The translations under genes were made by a program, and so were the position numbers. Shown here piece after piece: positions 1-6,207 of a stretch of DNA of 13,220 bases. Source of the stretch: JAHFHB01 sp964393875 (lineage in GTDB: Bacteria; Omnitrophota; Omnitrophia; Omnitrophales; Aquincolibacteriaceae); assembly GCA_964393875.1 (NCBI GenBank), contig CAYMUZ010000070.1, forward strand, positions 1 to 13,220, given 5' to 3'. Below the pieces are notes generated by a model. The model did not search any database. It saw nothing but the letters and a program-made list of their open reading frames with translations, and was not told the origin of the DNA. How positions within the stretch are numbered: position 1 is the stretch's first letter; the number at the start of each line of letters is the position of its first letter.

Positions 1-1264
1 CTGCGCGCAGCAGTGCCACGCCGCCGCCTGGGCAGATGCCTTCTTCGACGGCTGCGCGCGTTGCGTGCAGTGCATCTTCGACACGGGCTTTCTTTTCTTT
101 CATTTCTGTTTCGGTTGCGGCTCCGACACTGATGACGGCTACGCCGCCCGCGAGCTTCGCGAGGCGCTCCTGAAGTTTTTCCTTGTCGTAGTCGGAATCC
201 GTATCCTCAATCTGCTTGCGCAGCTGGGAAACGCGCGCGCTGATATCCTGCTGTTTGCCCGCGCCTTCCACGAGTGTGGTCGTATCCTTATCTACAGAGA
301 CGTGCTTTACGCGGCCAAGATCTTTTAGCGTGACGTTCTCGAGTTTAATTCCGAGATCTTCCGTCACGGCGCGGCCACCGGTGAGAATGGCAATATCTTC
401 CAGCATGGCTTTACGCCGATCGCCGAATCCGGGCGCTTTTACGGCACAAACATTTAGCGTGCCGCGGATTTTGTTGACCACGAGGGTGGCCAGCGCTTCG
501 CCATCGATTTCTTCAGCCACGATCAAAAGCGGTTTGCCTGATTTGGCCGTCGCTTCGAGAATCGGTAGAAGATCTTTCATGGCGGAAATTTTCTTCTCAT
601 GAATCAATACGTAGGCATCTTCCAGAGAAGCTTCCATGCGTTCAGGATCCGTGACGAAGTAGGGGGAGAGATAGCCCTGGTCAAACTGCATGCCCTCGGT
701 CAGTTTCAGTTCGGTGGCCATGCTCTTGGACTCTTCGACGGTAATGACGCCGTCTTTGCCCACTTTTTCCATGGCTTCGGCGATTTGATTGCCGATTTCC
801 TGGTCAGTGTTCGCGGCGATGGTGGCTACCTGGGCGATTTCTTTCTTCTCTTTGATGTCTTTGGAGAAGTCGCTGAGTTTTTCAACGACCGCTACAACGG
901 CGGCATCAATGCCGCGCTTGAGTGACATCGGATTGGCTCCGGCCGTGACGTTTTTCAGACCTTCACGGTAGATGGCTTGGGCAAGTACGGTGGCGGTGGT
1001 GGTTCCATCACCGGCGGCGTCGGAAGTCTTGGAAGCGACTTCCTTAACCATTTGAGCGCCCATGTTTTCATAAACGCATTCGAGTTCGATTTCCTTGGCA
1101 ACCGTCACACCGTCTTTGGTGATGGTCGGCGATCCGAACTTTCTTTCGATTACGACGTTACGGCCTTTGGGACCCAAAGTCACCTTGACTGCATTAGCCA
1201 ATTTATCGACGCCCCGCTGAATTGCCCTGCGTGCTTCCTCGCTGAATAGAATCTGCTTTGCCAT
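1..1264 (-). CDS. groEL: 60 kDa chaperonin GroEL (3' end outside window)
   Basis: GroEL forms the double-ring ATP-driven folding chamber of the cytosol. The first 421 codons are present, of about 545 usual in the family; the equatorial C-terminal part lies beyond base 1. The translation starts MAKQILFSEEARRAI and runs unbroken. The phosphate-binding loop GDGTTTA is at about residues 85-91, with the conserved Asp86. The TKDGV loop with Asp51 is present, as are the apical-domain stretch KAPGFGDRRK, the catalytic VEDAL Asp, and the chaperonin signature (ATRAAVEEGI then CPGGG) at the window edge. The ATG at 1264-1262 has a strong AGGAGG-type site 6-7 nt upstream (1271-1278). The 5' UTR is about 160 nt and carries a CIRCE operator, so HrcA heat-shock control is expected. 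No groES precedes it, unlike the usual groES-groEL order. Identity is certain; whether this is the only groEL copy cannot be seen. Confidence 0.98.
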   Translation of the reverse strand, partial: MAKQILFSEEARRAIQRGVDKLANAVKVTLGPKGRNVVIERKFGSPTITKDGVTVAKEIELECVYENMGAQMVKEVASKTSDAAGDGTTTATVLAQAIYREGLKNVTAGANPMSLKRGIDAAVVAVVEKLSDFSKDIKEKKEIAQVATIAANTDQEIGNQIAEAMEKVGKDGVITVEESKSMATELKLTEGMQFDQGYLSPYFVTDPERMEASLEDAYVLIHEKKISAMKDLLPILEATAKSGKPLLIVAEEIDGEALATLVVNKIRGTLNVCAVKAPGFGDRRKAMLEDIAILTGGRAVTEDLGIKLENVTLKDLGRVKHVSVDKDTTTLVEGAGKQQDISARVSQLRKQIEDTDSDYDKEKLQERLAKLAGGVAVISVGAATETEMKEKKARVEDALHATRAAVEEGICPGGGVALLRA

Positions 1265-1391
1265 ACGATATCCTCCTGTTTGAATTGAAACGGTGGCTAA
1301 AAAATTTAAAAACATCAAACCATTTTAATGAAACCGCATTCTGAGCTGAAAATTCGATGCGGTCAGATCTGAACTGCAAGCACCGTGCCAT

Positions 1392-1418
1392 TTGGCACTC
1401 GGAATGCCAGAGTGCTAA
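1392..1418 (-). promoter_or_regulatory. CIRCE operator (HrcA binding site) of groEL
   Basis: This is a 9-9-9 inverted repeat. Read on the minus strand it is TTAGCACTC, nine bases, then GAGTGCCAA. The consensus is TTAGCACTC-N9-GAGTGCTAA, so one arm is perfect and the other has a single change. It begins about 12 bp downstream of the putative -10 box, close to the expected transcription start. This is the standard position for repression by HrcA and derepression on heat shock. The imperfect arm also pairs with neighbouring bases (inverted repeat 1385-1398). Confidence 0.95.
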
Positions 1419-1430
1419 ATAGGGAGGTGT

Positions 1431-1458
1431 ATTCTAGCCACAACTCGTATTAAATCAA
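1431..1458 (-). promoter_or_regulatory. Putative sigma-70-type promoter of groEL
   Basis: Read on the minus strand, a -35-like TTGATT (1458-1453) is followed after 16 bp by a -10-like TAGAAT (1436-1431). The expected start point falls at or just before the CIRCE element, which fits repression by HrcA. No sigma-32-type consensus was recognised. The promoter is inferred from motif and placement only. Confidence 0.65.
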
Positions 1459-1534
1459 GAGATATTCGGTCTTTTAAGCGATTGCTATCCGAGGGGATTG
1501 GGAGTGGTTGGGATGGAGAATTATGAAACACTGA

Positions 1535-2317
1535 CTATTTATGGCACAGGGTACTAGATGCGGTTTTATGATACAAGAGAGCCAAGGATTTGAGGGTCCA
1601 CGCGGGGTCGACTCGATCAAAACTTTTTGTAAGTGGCGCTATCGTGACTGCTAGCCCGCCCGTGGCGATGACGTACAGATTTTTTCCATACTTTGCTTTG
1701 AAAAGCCGTACGAGTCCATCGCTCATGGCGCCGTACCCTTGCACAATGCCCGACTGGATGCACGTGTGGGTATCCCGGCCCGTCAGCGAGACCCCTTTAC
1801 TTGAGAGGGAGACTTGCTTGGGTAGAAGCGCCGTGCCGGACGTGAGAGCGCTCAAGGCCGTGGCCGGACCTGGAATGATTAACCCTCCCTCAAAAACCCC
1901 TTGTGCCGAGACAACATCGACTGTCAAGGCCGTTCCGAAGTCAAAAATGAGCGCCGGAAGGCGACCCGCTGCGAGGGCCCCAAATGCATTTACCTGGCGA
2001 TCAATACCTAACTCATTTATATTCCTGTATTTATGGCGAATAGGTACTCGAATGTTTTTTCCAGCTTCCACGAGTGGAAACAATCTATTTTTTGAAATCC
2101 ATGACCGTATAATTCGAGTTGATTTTGGGTTCACTGAGCATAATATCAATTTATAAGCTGATTTTAACCCACTCAAATCAAATTTTTCTATAAATTTTGG
2201 GATGTTGTCATTTTCAACAGAATAGAACACCTGAATCCTGTTTTCCCAATAAACAGCGCAGGTCAAAGCAGAATTGCCGGCATCCATCAAAATGAGATTT
2301 GGAGAGGGCTTAGGCAT
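1535..2317 (-). CDS. coaX: Type III pantothenate kinase
   Basis: CoaX phosphorylates pantothenate with ATP, the first step of coenzyme A synthesis, in the cytosol. Starting at the ATG at 2317 the protein has 260 residues, the usual CoaX size. It belongs to the ASKHA fold: the first phosphate loop is DAGNS (residues 12-16), GIDR with the conserved Asp106 follows, then DFGTALTVD (127-135), a GGLIIPG stretch (144-150), SGTALLP (160-166) and an ATGG motif near 218-221. A TTG codon at 2353 in the same frame would add 12 residues. I prefer the ATG because it gives the normal N-terminus just before the DxGN loop and overlaps the birA stop by only 8 nt. This is the last gene of the tsaB-alr-birA-coaX run; no clear terminator was found after it. 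Its N-terminal half is notably AT-rich (about 32% GC over 2041-2220) compared with its neighbours. Confidence 0.93.
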   Translation of the reverse strand: MPKPSPNLILMDAGNSALTCAVYWENRIQVFYSVENDNIPKFIEKFDLSGLKSAYKLILCSVNPKSTRIIRSWISKNRLFPLVEAGKNIRVPIRHKYRNINELGIDRQVNAFGALAAGRLPALIFDFGTALTVDVVSAQGVFEGGLIIPGPATALSALTSGTALLPKQVSLSSKGVSLTGRDTHTCIQSGIVQGYGAMSDGLVRLFKAKYGKNLYVIATGGLAVTIAPLTKSFDRVDPAWTLKSLALLYHKTASSTLCHK

Positions 2318-2870
2318 TGGCCGGGCGTTCTTCCGATGGGTAAAGAGAGGCAAGGCCGTGCCCGAGTGCTTCCAACAGGCTGTTTAGAAGGTTTTCACGG
2401 ATGTATTCCTGTCGGGTCACCATTTTCATCGAGATGCCACTTTCAAAAATTTCACTCGCCCCGGTGTTGACATTCAAACCGATGCCAATCACGGCCATTT
2501 CCAGTTTCCCGCCCGAAGAGCTCTCCGCTTCAACCAGAGTTCCGCAGATTTTTTTGCCCTGGCAAAGCACGTCATTGGGCATTTTAAATTCGGTTTCAAT
2601 GCCGTGGGTTTTAAGCAGGGCACCGACGGCGCGGCAGGCAATTTGCGTCAGCATGGGTGCTTTGCTGGCTGTGATTGGCGGGCGCACGAGCAAAGAAAAC
2701 AATAGATCTTTGCCCTTCGGAGAAATCCAGGAACTGCCGGGCTTGCCGCGTCCCTCGGATTGAAAATCAGAAAAAATGACAAGCCCTTCCGCCGCACCTT
2801 TAGAAGCATAAAGGCGCGCGAGTGTGTTGGTGGAATCGGTTTCGCTTAAATGTTCAATCCGAAATTTCAT
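2310..2870 (-). CDS. birA: Biotin--[acetyl-CoA-carboxylase] ligase, minimal catalytic form
   Basis: Biotin protein ligase activates biotin to biotinyl-5'-AMP and transfers it to the lysine of carboxyl carrier domains such as AccB. The 186 residues match the catalytic domain only. The N-terminal STN of TDSTN is at 13-15, the adenylate/biotin loop EGRGKPGSSW at 39-48, the KMPNDV strand at 96-101, the active-site lysine region KKICGTLVEA at 106-115, and VIGIGLNVN at 127-135. There is no N-terminal winged-helix DNA-binding domain, so it should not act as a biotin repressor. The small C-terminal SH3-like domain of longer ligases also seems absent, with the protein ending about 50 residues after GLNVN. 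The ATG overlaps the alr stop codon as ATGA, and its own stop overlaps the coaX start by 8 nt. Function is confident; the shortness is unusual but the reading frame is intact. Confidence 0.9.
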   Translation of the reverse strand: MKFRIEHLSETDSTNTLARLYASKGAAEGLVIFSDFQSEGRGKPGSSWISPKGKDLLFSLLVRPPITASKAPMLTQIACRAVGALLKTHGIETEFKMPNDVLCQGKKICGTLVEAESSSGGKLEMAVIGIGLNVNTGASEIFESGISMKMVTRQEYIRENLLNSLLEALGHGLASLYPSEERPANA

Positions 2871-4012
2871 GAGCTCTCCTGAAAGGTGATGCGAGGCAGG
2901 CTGGCAGAAAGTCTTGTCAGCACCTCATAGGGAATGGTTCCCGCCCACTGGGCGACATCTGAAACGTGAATTTCATCGCCAAGGCTTTCACCGATCAGTG
3001 TCACTTCGTCGCCGGGTTGTGCCGGAAAATCGTTTAAATCAATTGTGATGTAATCCATCGAGATGCGGCCGGCGATTTTGAAACGCTTTCCGGCGCGCAA
3101 AACTTCGGCGGTGCGCCAAGCGCTCCAAGGATAGCCTTGGCTGTAGCCGAGAGGAAGCACCGCAAGGTGTGTTTTTTTATGGGCGCGAAATTCGCGTCCG
3201 TAACCGGCCGTAGCGCCCGGCTCAATCGCTTTGACAAGCGCGATGCGGGTCTTGAGAGTCAGTACCGGTGCAAGGGCCGCAGATTTTTTAAAACATTCAT
3301 CCGGATAAATCCCGTAGAGCATCAGGCCGGGGCGAACCATGTTCATGAGCGGATGCCGGCGTTTGAAAATTCCGGCGCTGTTGGCCGCGTGGCGTAATCG
3401 AAAACGAATGCCGCGATGGTCAAGAGCCTGAATGAGTTTTGTGAAATCTTCCAGCTGAATTTCGGCAAACCCGTCATCTATTTCTGCGGTGGCAAAGTGC
3501 GTATAAATACCTTCCAGATCCAGACCGGGAAGCTTGGCGATTTTTTCTACGACGCCGAGAGCTCCGGCGAGCGGTAACCCGAAGCGGCCCATGCCCGTAT
3601 CTATTTTGAGGTGAGTGCAGGCGGTTTGTCTCGAGGATTGCGCGAGTTCCGAAAGAATGCGAGCTTCCGCCAGACTCGAGACACTCAGCGTCACACCGGG
3701 CATTAACGCCTGACGCAGTTCTGCCTCGTCTAACCGGCCAAACATGAAAACAGGGGTGCAAATCTGCGCTGCTTTGATTTCGAGAAGTTCTTTCAGTGCC
3801 GAGACCCCCAGGTAACGAACCTGCCCCTCTAAAGCCTGCGCCAGGCTGCAAAGGCCGTGGCCGTACGCATTGGCTTTGATGACCGCCAGAACGTCGGCTT
3901 GCGGTGCGAGATTTTTCACAGCTGCCAGATTAGCGCTTAGACGGTCAAGCCGAAGCTCAATCCAGGAGGTGTACGCACTTTGAAGGCTCGATTCAGGCTG
4001 CGACCAAGGCAC
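2867..4012 (-). CDS. alr: Alanine racemase
   Basis: Alr is a PLP enzyme interconverting L- and D-alanine and supplies D-Ala for peptidoglycan. From a GTG start at 4012 it has 381 residues, typical of the family. The PLP lysine is Lys46 in the motif AVIKANAYGHG. Further matches are the LKIDTGMGRFG stretch, HAANSAG, RPGLMLYG, the catalytic tyrosine Tyr271 in AGYGREF, and GRISMDYITIDL. The C-terminal Y-x-x-LT-x-L block ends in LPR. An in-frame ATG at 4060 would add 16 residues without family likeness and would overlap tsaB by 68 nt. The GTG has a strong AAAGGAG site 5 nt upstream and is preferred. It overlaps the tsaB stop by 20 nt and the birA start by 4 nt, so it is likely translated from the tsaB-led message. 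Confidence 0.95.
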   Translation of the reverse strand: MPWSQPESSLQSAYTSWIELRLDRLSANLAAVKNLAPQADVLAVIKANAYGHGLCSLAQALEGQVRYLGVSALKELLEIKAAQICTPVFMFGRLDEAELRQALMPGVTLSVSSLAEARILSELAQSSRQTACTHLKIDTGMGRFGLPLAGALGVVEKIAKLPGLDLEGIYTHFATAEIDDGFAEIQLEDFTKLIQALDHRGIRFRLRHAANSAGIFKRRHPLMNMVRPGLMLYGIYPDECFKKSAALAPVLTLKTRIALVKAIEPGATAGYGREFRAHKKTHLAVLPLGYSQGYPWSAWRTAEVLRAGKRFKIAGRISMDYITIDLNDFPAQPGDEVTLIGESLGDEIHVSDVAQWAGTIPYEVLTRLSASLPRITFQESS

Positions 4013-4703
4013 GTTTTCTCCTTTCTTCGGGCTCCGAGAGGCGAAAATATTTTGGGACAAAATCAGCCGGTTTTTTGAGCGGGGTCAGCATCGATTTTTT
4101 TTCACACAGCCAGCGGATTAAAGTAGAGGCCTTTGGATACCAAGTTTTTTCCGCAAGGGCCGTCCACTTTTTTTGCGCGCTTACAAGCCGCAACGCTTCG
4201 CCGTAGCGCCGCAAGGCATCCCCTGTCACGGCAGAATTTTCCGGCAGTGCAGCGGCGAGCTCGGCCGGGGTCAGCACTTGCACGCGCCCCTTCGATTTCC
4301 AGACACCAATACGCCGCGCGTAGAAACGGACAAATAATTTTTCACGGCCGCCATCCAGACAAACGGCCAGCACGCTTCCCTCGGGCAGAACCACATTTTC
4401 AGCGATGAGGTCCAGACTGAGGCCGCCATAGCAGGGAATCGCCCTTGGAGCTCTCAACCCTTTGACTGTCGCGAACCCGACTCGGAGGCCGGTAAAGGAG
4501 CCTGGGCCGATTCCGAGCAAGACACGTTCGATGTCTTTGGGCTTCAAAGAAAGTTTCTTGAGGAGGCGGGCGATGGCTGGCAGCAGGCTTTCGGCGTGAC
4601 GCAAGGGGCCATAGACGCGCGTTTCAAGCGGATTCCCCCCCCCTTTTTGAACCGCGACGCTCAGAACGGAGCTGGATGTTTCAAGTGCAAGAATGTTCGG
4701 CAT
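3993..4703 (-). CDS. tsaB: tRNA threonylcarbamoyladenosine biosynthesis protein TsaB
   Basis: TsaB is the non-catalytic ASKHA-fold partner of TsaD in the TsaBDE complex that makes t6A37 on ANN-decoding tRNAs in the cytosol. The 236-residue length is normal. Diagnostic parts are the N-terminal ILALETSSS (residues 4-12), RHAESLLP near 35-42, and GIGPGSFTGLRVG at 64-76. A degenerate LDGGREKLF stretch (117-124) stands where many homologues have DARRxEVY, and the C-terminus has the P-x-Y-x-R pattern (PKYFR). It heads the alr-birA-coaX run. Residues Lys20-Gly23 are encoded by a run of five A and nine G (minus strand; C9 at 4635-4643), an unusually slippery tract close to the 5' end. No convincing Shine-Dalgarno precedes the ATG; the upstream bases are AT-rich and might hold a promoter very close to the start codon. 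Confidence 0.94.
   Translation of the reverse strand: MPNILALETSSSVLSVAVQKGGGNPLETRVYGPLRHAESLLPAIARLLKKLSLKPKDIERVLLGIGPGSFTGLRVGFATVKGLRAPRAIPCYGGLSLDLIAENVVLPEGSVLAVCLDGGREKLFVRFYARRIGVWKSKGRVQVLTPAELAAALPENSAVTGDALRRYGEALRLVSAQKKWTALAEKTWYPKASTLIRWLCEKKSMLTPLKKPADFVPKYFRLSEPEERRKRALVAA
4018..4024 (-). promoter_or_regulatory. Ribosome binding site deciding the alr start
   Basis: The minus strand reads AAAGGAG, five bases, then GTG (4012-4010). This near-perfect Shine-Dalgarno match with ideal spacing, inside the 3' end of tsaB, is the reason for choosing the GTG over the upstream ATG at 4060, which lies deeper inside tsaB. Confidence 0.75.
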
Positions 4704-4904
4704 GATTTTATGTCAAAGGCCAAGGAATCAGGCCCCGGATGTGACAATATTCTAGGGCATTGCGCTTCGAATGCACGCGAAATCTTTGGCGGGGGATTTT
4801 TTAGTTTGCCACCGGCCGGGGTGGGGTTTTATAATAACCTTTTAGCTAATGCGCTGATTCTATGGAAGCGTATGAATGAATTCGATGAACCCGATGAGGT
4901 TTGT
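4704..4904. other. Divergent intergenic region between tsaB and the six-TM gene
   Basis: About 200 nt separate the divergent start codons. On the plus strand there is a good promoter (4806-4835) and two possible start codons (4872, 4905). For tsaB on the minus strand only weak signals are visible: a TAAAAT just before the ATG and a TAGAAT at about 4754-4749, neither with a convincing -35. An open frame runs through the region into the six-TM gene but has no protein-like character upstream of 4872. No RNA gene was recognised. Confidence 0.6.
4806..4835 (+). promoter_or_regulatory. Putative sigma-70 promoter of the six-TM gene
   Basis: TTGCCA at 4806-4811, an 18-bp spacer, and a perfect TATAAT at 4830-4835. 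The expected start of transcription near 4842 gives a leader of about 60 nt to the ATG at 4905. It also rules out in-frame start codons further upstream. Confidence 0.65.
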
Positions 4905-6122
4905 ATGAAACAGCCTGAATGGACTTCTTTTCTCACTGAACGGCTTAAATCTCAAATTGCGCTCGAAAACAGTGACCGAATTCAAAAGTGGGTATTGGCG
5001 CTGGTGGCGTTGACTTTTCTTGGGTTTGGATTTACGTCCGTTTCTGCGGCGGCAAATCCGGCGACGCTTTTTTCCATCAAGGTACTTTTTGTTTGTCTCT
5101 TCCATGCGGTGATGTCCCTGGGATTTTATCTGCCGTCTCTGCTTGAAAAAGGGGACCGAGTGCAGGCCCGTCTTCTTGGGGTGCGGGATTTTTCAGGGTT
5201 GACGCGAGCCGGGCTTGTTTTTAGCTTTTACGCGGTGGTGCTTGTCATGGTTACGGCGCAAGCCTTGGGTCAGACAGGGAAAGGGCTCTCGGGTTATTTT
5301 ACGCTGATGACCGCCGTCAATTGGGCGTTAGCCCTTGGGTACGCGGCGCTGTGCCTTTTTCTCGCACTAAGCTTTACGCTCTTTCCGTCGGTGCTAGTGA
5401 AGTTTGCCGAGAAGCTGCGGGGTTTTCCGCTGGGGATGTTCTGGACGCACACGAGTTTGTTTTTTTTGACAGGCTTTGCTTATTCAGAGCTGGCCCCGGT
5501 GGGCAGTGCCAAATTTTTTGAACACTTGCTGACAGCGGGTCAGTTTTGGATTTTTATTCTAACCTCCGTTTTTTTTATGGCGAAACTGGGCAGTGAGTCG
5601 CAAGTGGCGGCGCTCAGGACGCTGGAATACGAAGTAGTGTCGGGCCGTTTGGACCGACATGAAGATATCCTTGCCCGTTATAAAGAAGTTTTCGTGCGCC
5701 GAAGGCTGGCTTACTGGATTAACCGGTTGTCGCATTTGATTGCCGCGCGCGCTCACGAAATTGCCTCTTACACGCACGAGTCAGTACGGTTGGTGGATCG
5801 CGAGGATCCCACGGAAGTGGATCTGCAGCAGGTCGACACCCGCTACAAGAAGGCGGATAATTTGCACCATCGGTTTGACCGTGAGAGTCAGCGGTTTTTG
5901 CTGAGCGTTGCGCTTTTTGATTTTAACGAAGCGGAGCGTGAGCGCATTGAGACGCTGCGTGATCAATTTTCGCGTGAACTGCGCAATACGAAGCTTGAGC
6001 TTGCGAGTGTGCGCAAGCGCATCGACGACAAATTGGTGCTGATTAAGAATTCACAGATCCCGCTTTTGTCAACCACCGCCATGCCGGCAAAAGAGCCTCC
6101 GCAGGTGCCGCTCTCGAACTGA
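4905..6122 (+). CDS. Unknown six-TM membrane protein with a charged helical cytoplasmic tail
   Basis: I do not recognise this family. From the ATG at 4905 (GAGG five bases upstream) it has 405 residues; an ATG at 4872 with GGAAG only 3 nt away would add 11. Six hydrophobic segments lie at about 29-48, 55-80, 101-121, 131-160, 175-196 and 206-227. Positive charges fall in the N-terminus, the 2-3 loop (EKGDRVQAR), the 4-5 loop (KFAEKLRG) and after segment 6, which predicts both ends inside. Residues 229-405 form a soluble, charge-rich, mostly helical tail with likely coiled-coil stretches (about 235-290 and 340-380) and a proline-rich end. No kinase, cyclase or nucleotide-binding motif was seen. 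The domain order resembles a membrane sensor or scaffold, but this is inference. The downstream fbaB follows after 85 nt in the same direction. Confidence 0.8.
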   Translation: MKQPEWTSFLTERLKSQIALENSDRIQKWVLALVALTFLGFGFTSVSAAANPATLFSIKVLFVCLFHAVMSLGFYLPSLLEKGDRVQARLLGVRDFSGLTRAGLVFSFYAVVLVMVTAQALGQTGKGLSGYFTLMTAVNWALALGYAALCLFLALSFTLFPSVLVKFAEKLRGFPLGMFWTHTSLFFLTGFAYSELAPVGSAKFFEHLLTAGQFWIFILTSVFFMAKLGSESQVAALRTLEYEVVSGRLDRHEDILARYKEVFVRRRLAYWINRLSHLIAARAHEIASYTHESVRLVDREDPTEVDLQQVDTRYKKADNLHHRFDRESQRFLLSVALFDFNEAERERIETLRDQFSRELRNTKLELASVRKRIDDKLVLIKNSQIPLLSTTAMPAKEPPQVPLSN

Positions 6123-6140
6123 AGGTACGCAAGAATTTTC

Positions 6141-6169
6141 GTGCCAAAAGGGATCTCTCGTTTTACAAT
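6141..6169 (+). promoter_or_regulatory. Possible promoter of fbaB
   Basis: A -10-like TACAAT (6164-6169) stands 17 bp after GTGCCA (6141-6146), a weak -35. The position 39 nt before the fbaB ATG is suitable. The same bases overlap a short inverted repeat (6124-6129 with 6140-6145) that has no T-run. fbaB may therefore be transcribed from here, by read-through, or both. Confidence 0.35.
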
Positions 6170-6207
6170 GCTCGACTCTTTACGACCACGAACCAGGAGG
6201 AAGCACA

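Noticed and set aside
1203..1391. Possible small gene in the groEL leader
   Set aside because: It overlaps groEL in another frame and CIRCE sits at its start. The translation does not resemble GroES.
3474..3851. 125-codon minus-strand open frame inside alr
   Set aside because: It is in a different frame of a confidently assigned gene. The Arg- and Ser-rich translation has no support.
4596..4904. N-terminal extension of the six-TM open frame
   Set aside because: It runs antisense through the start of tsaB and across a good promoter (4806-4835). The residues have no domain or membrane character.
6124..6145. Hairpin GGTACG/CGTGCC after the six-TM gene as terminator
   Set aside because: It is a six-pair stem with a G-T wobble and a 10-nt loop, followed by A-rich rather than T-rich bases. 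Too weak to call.
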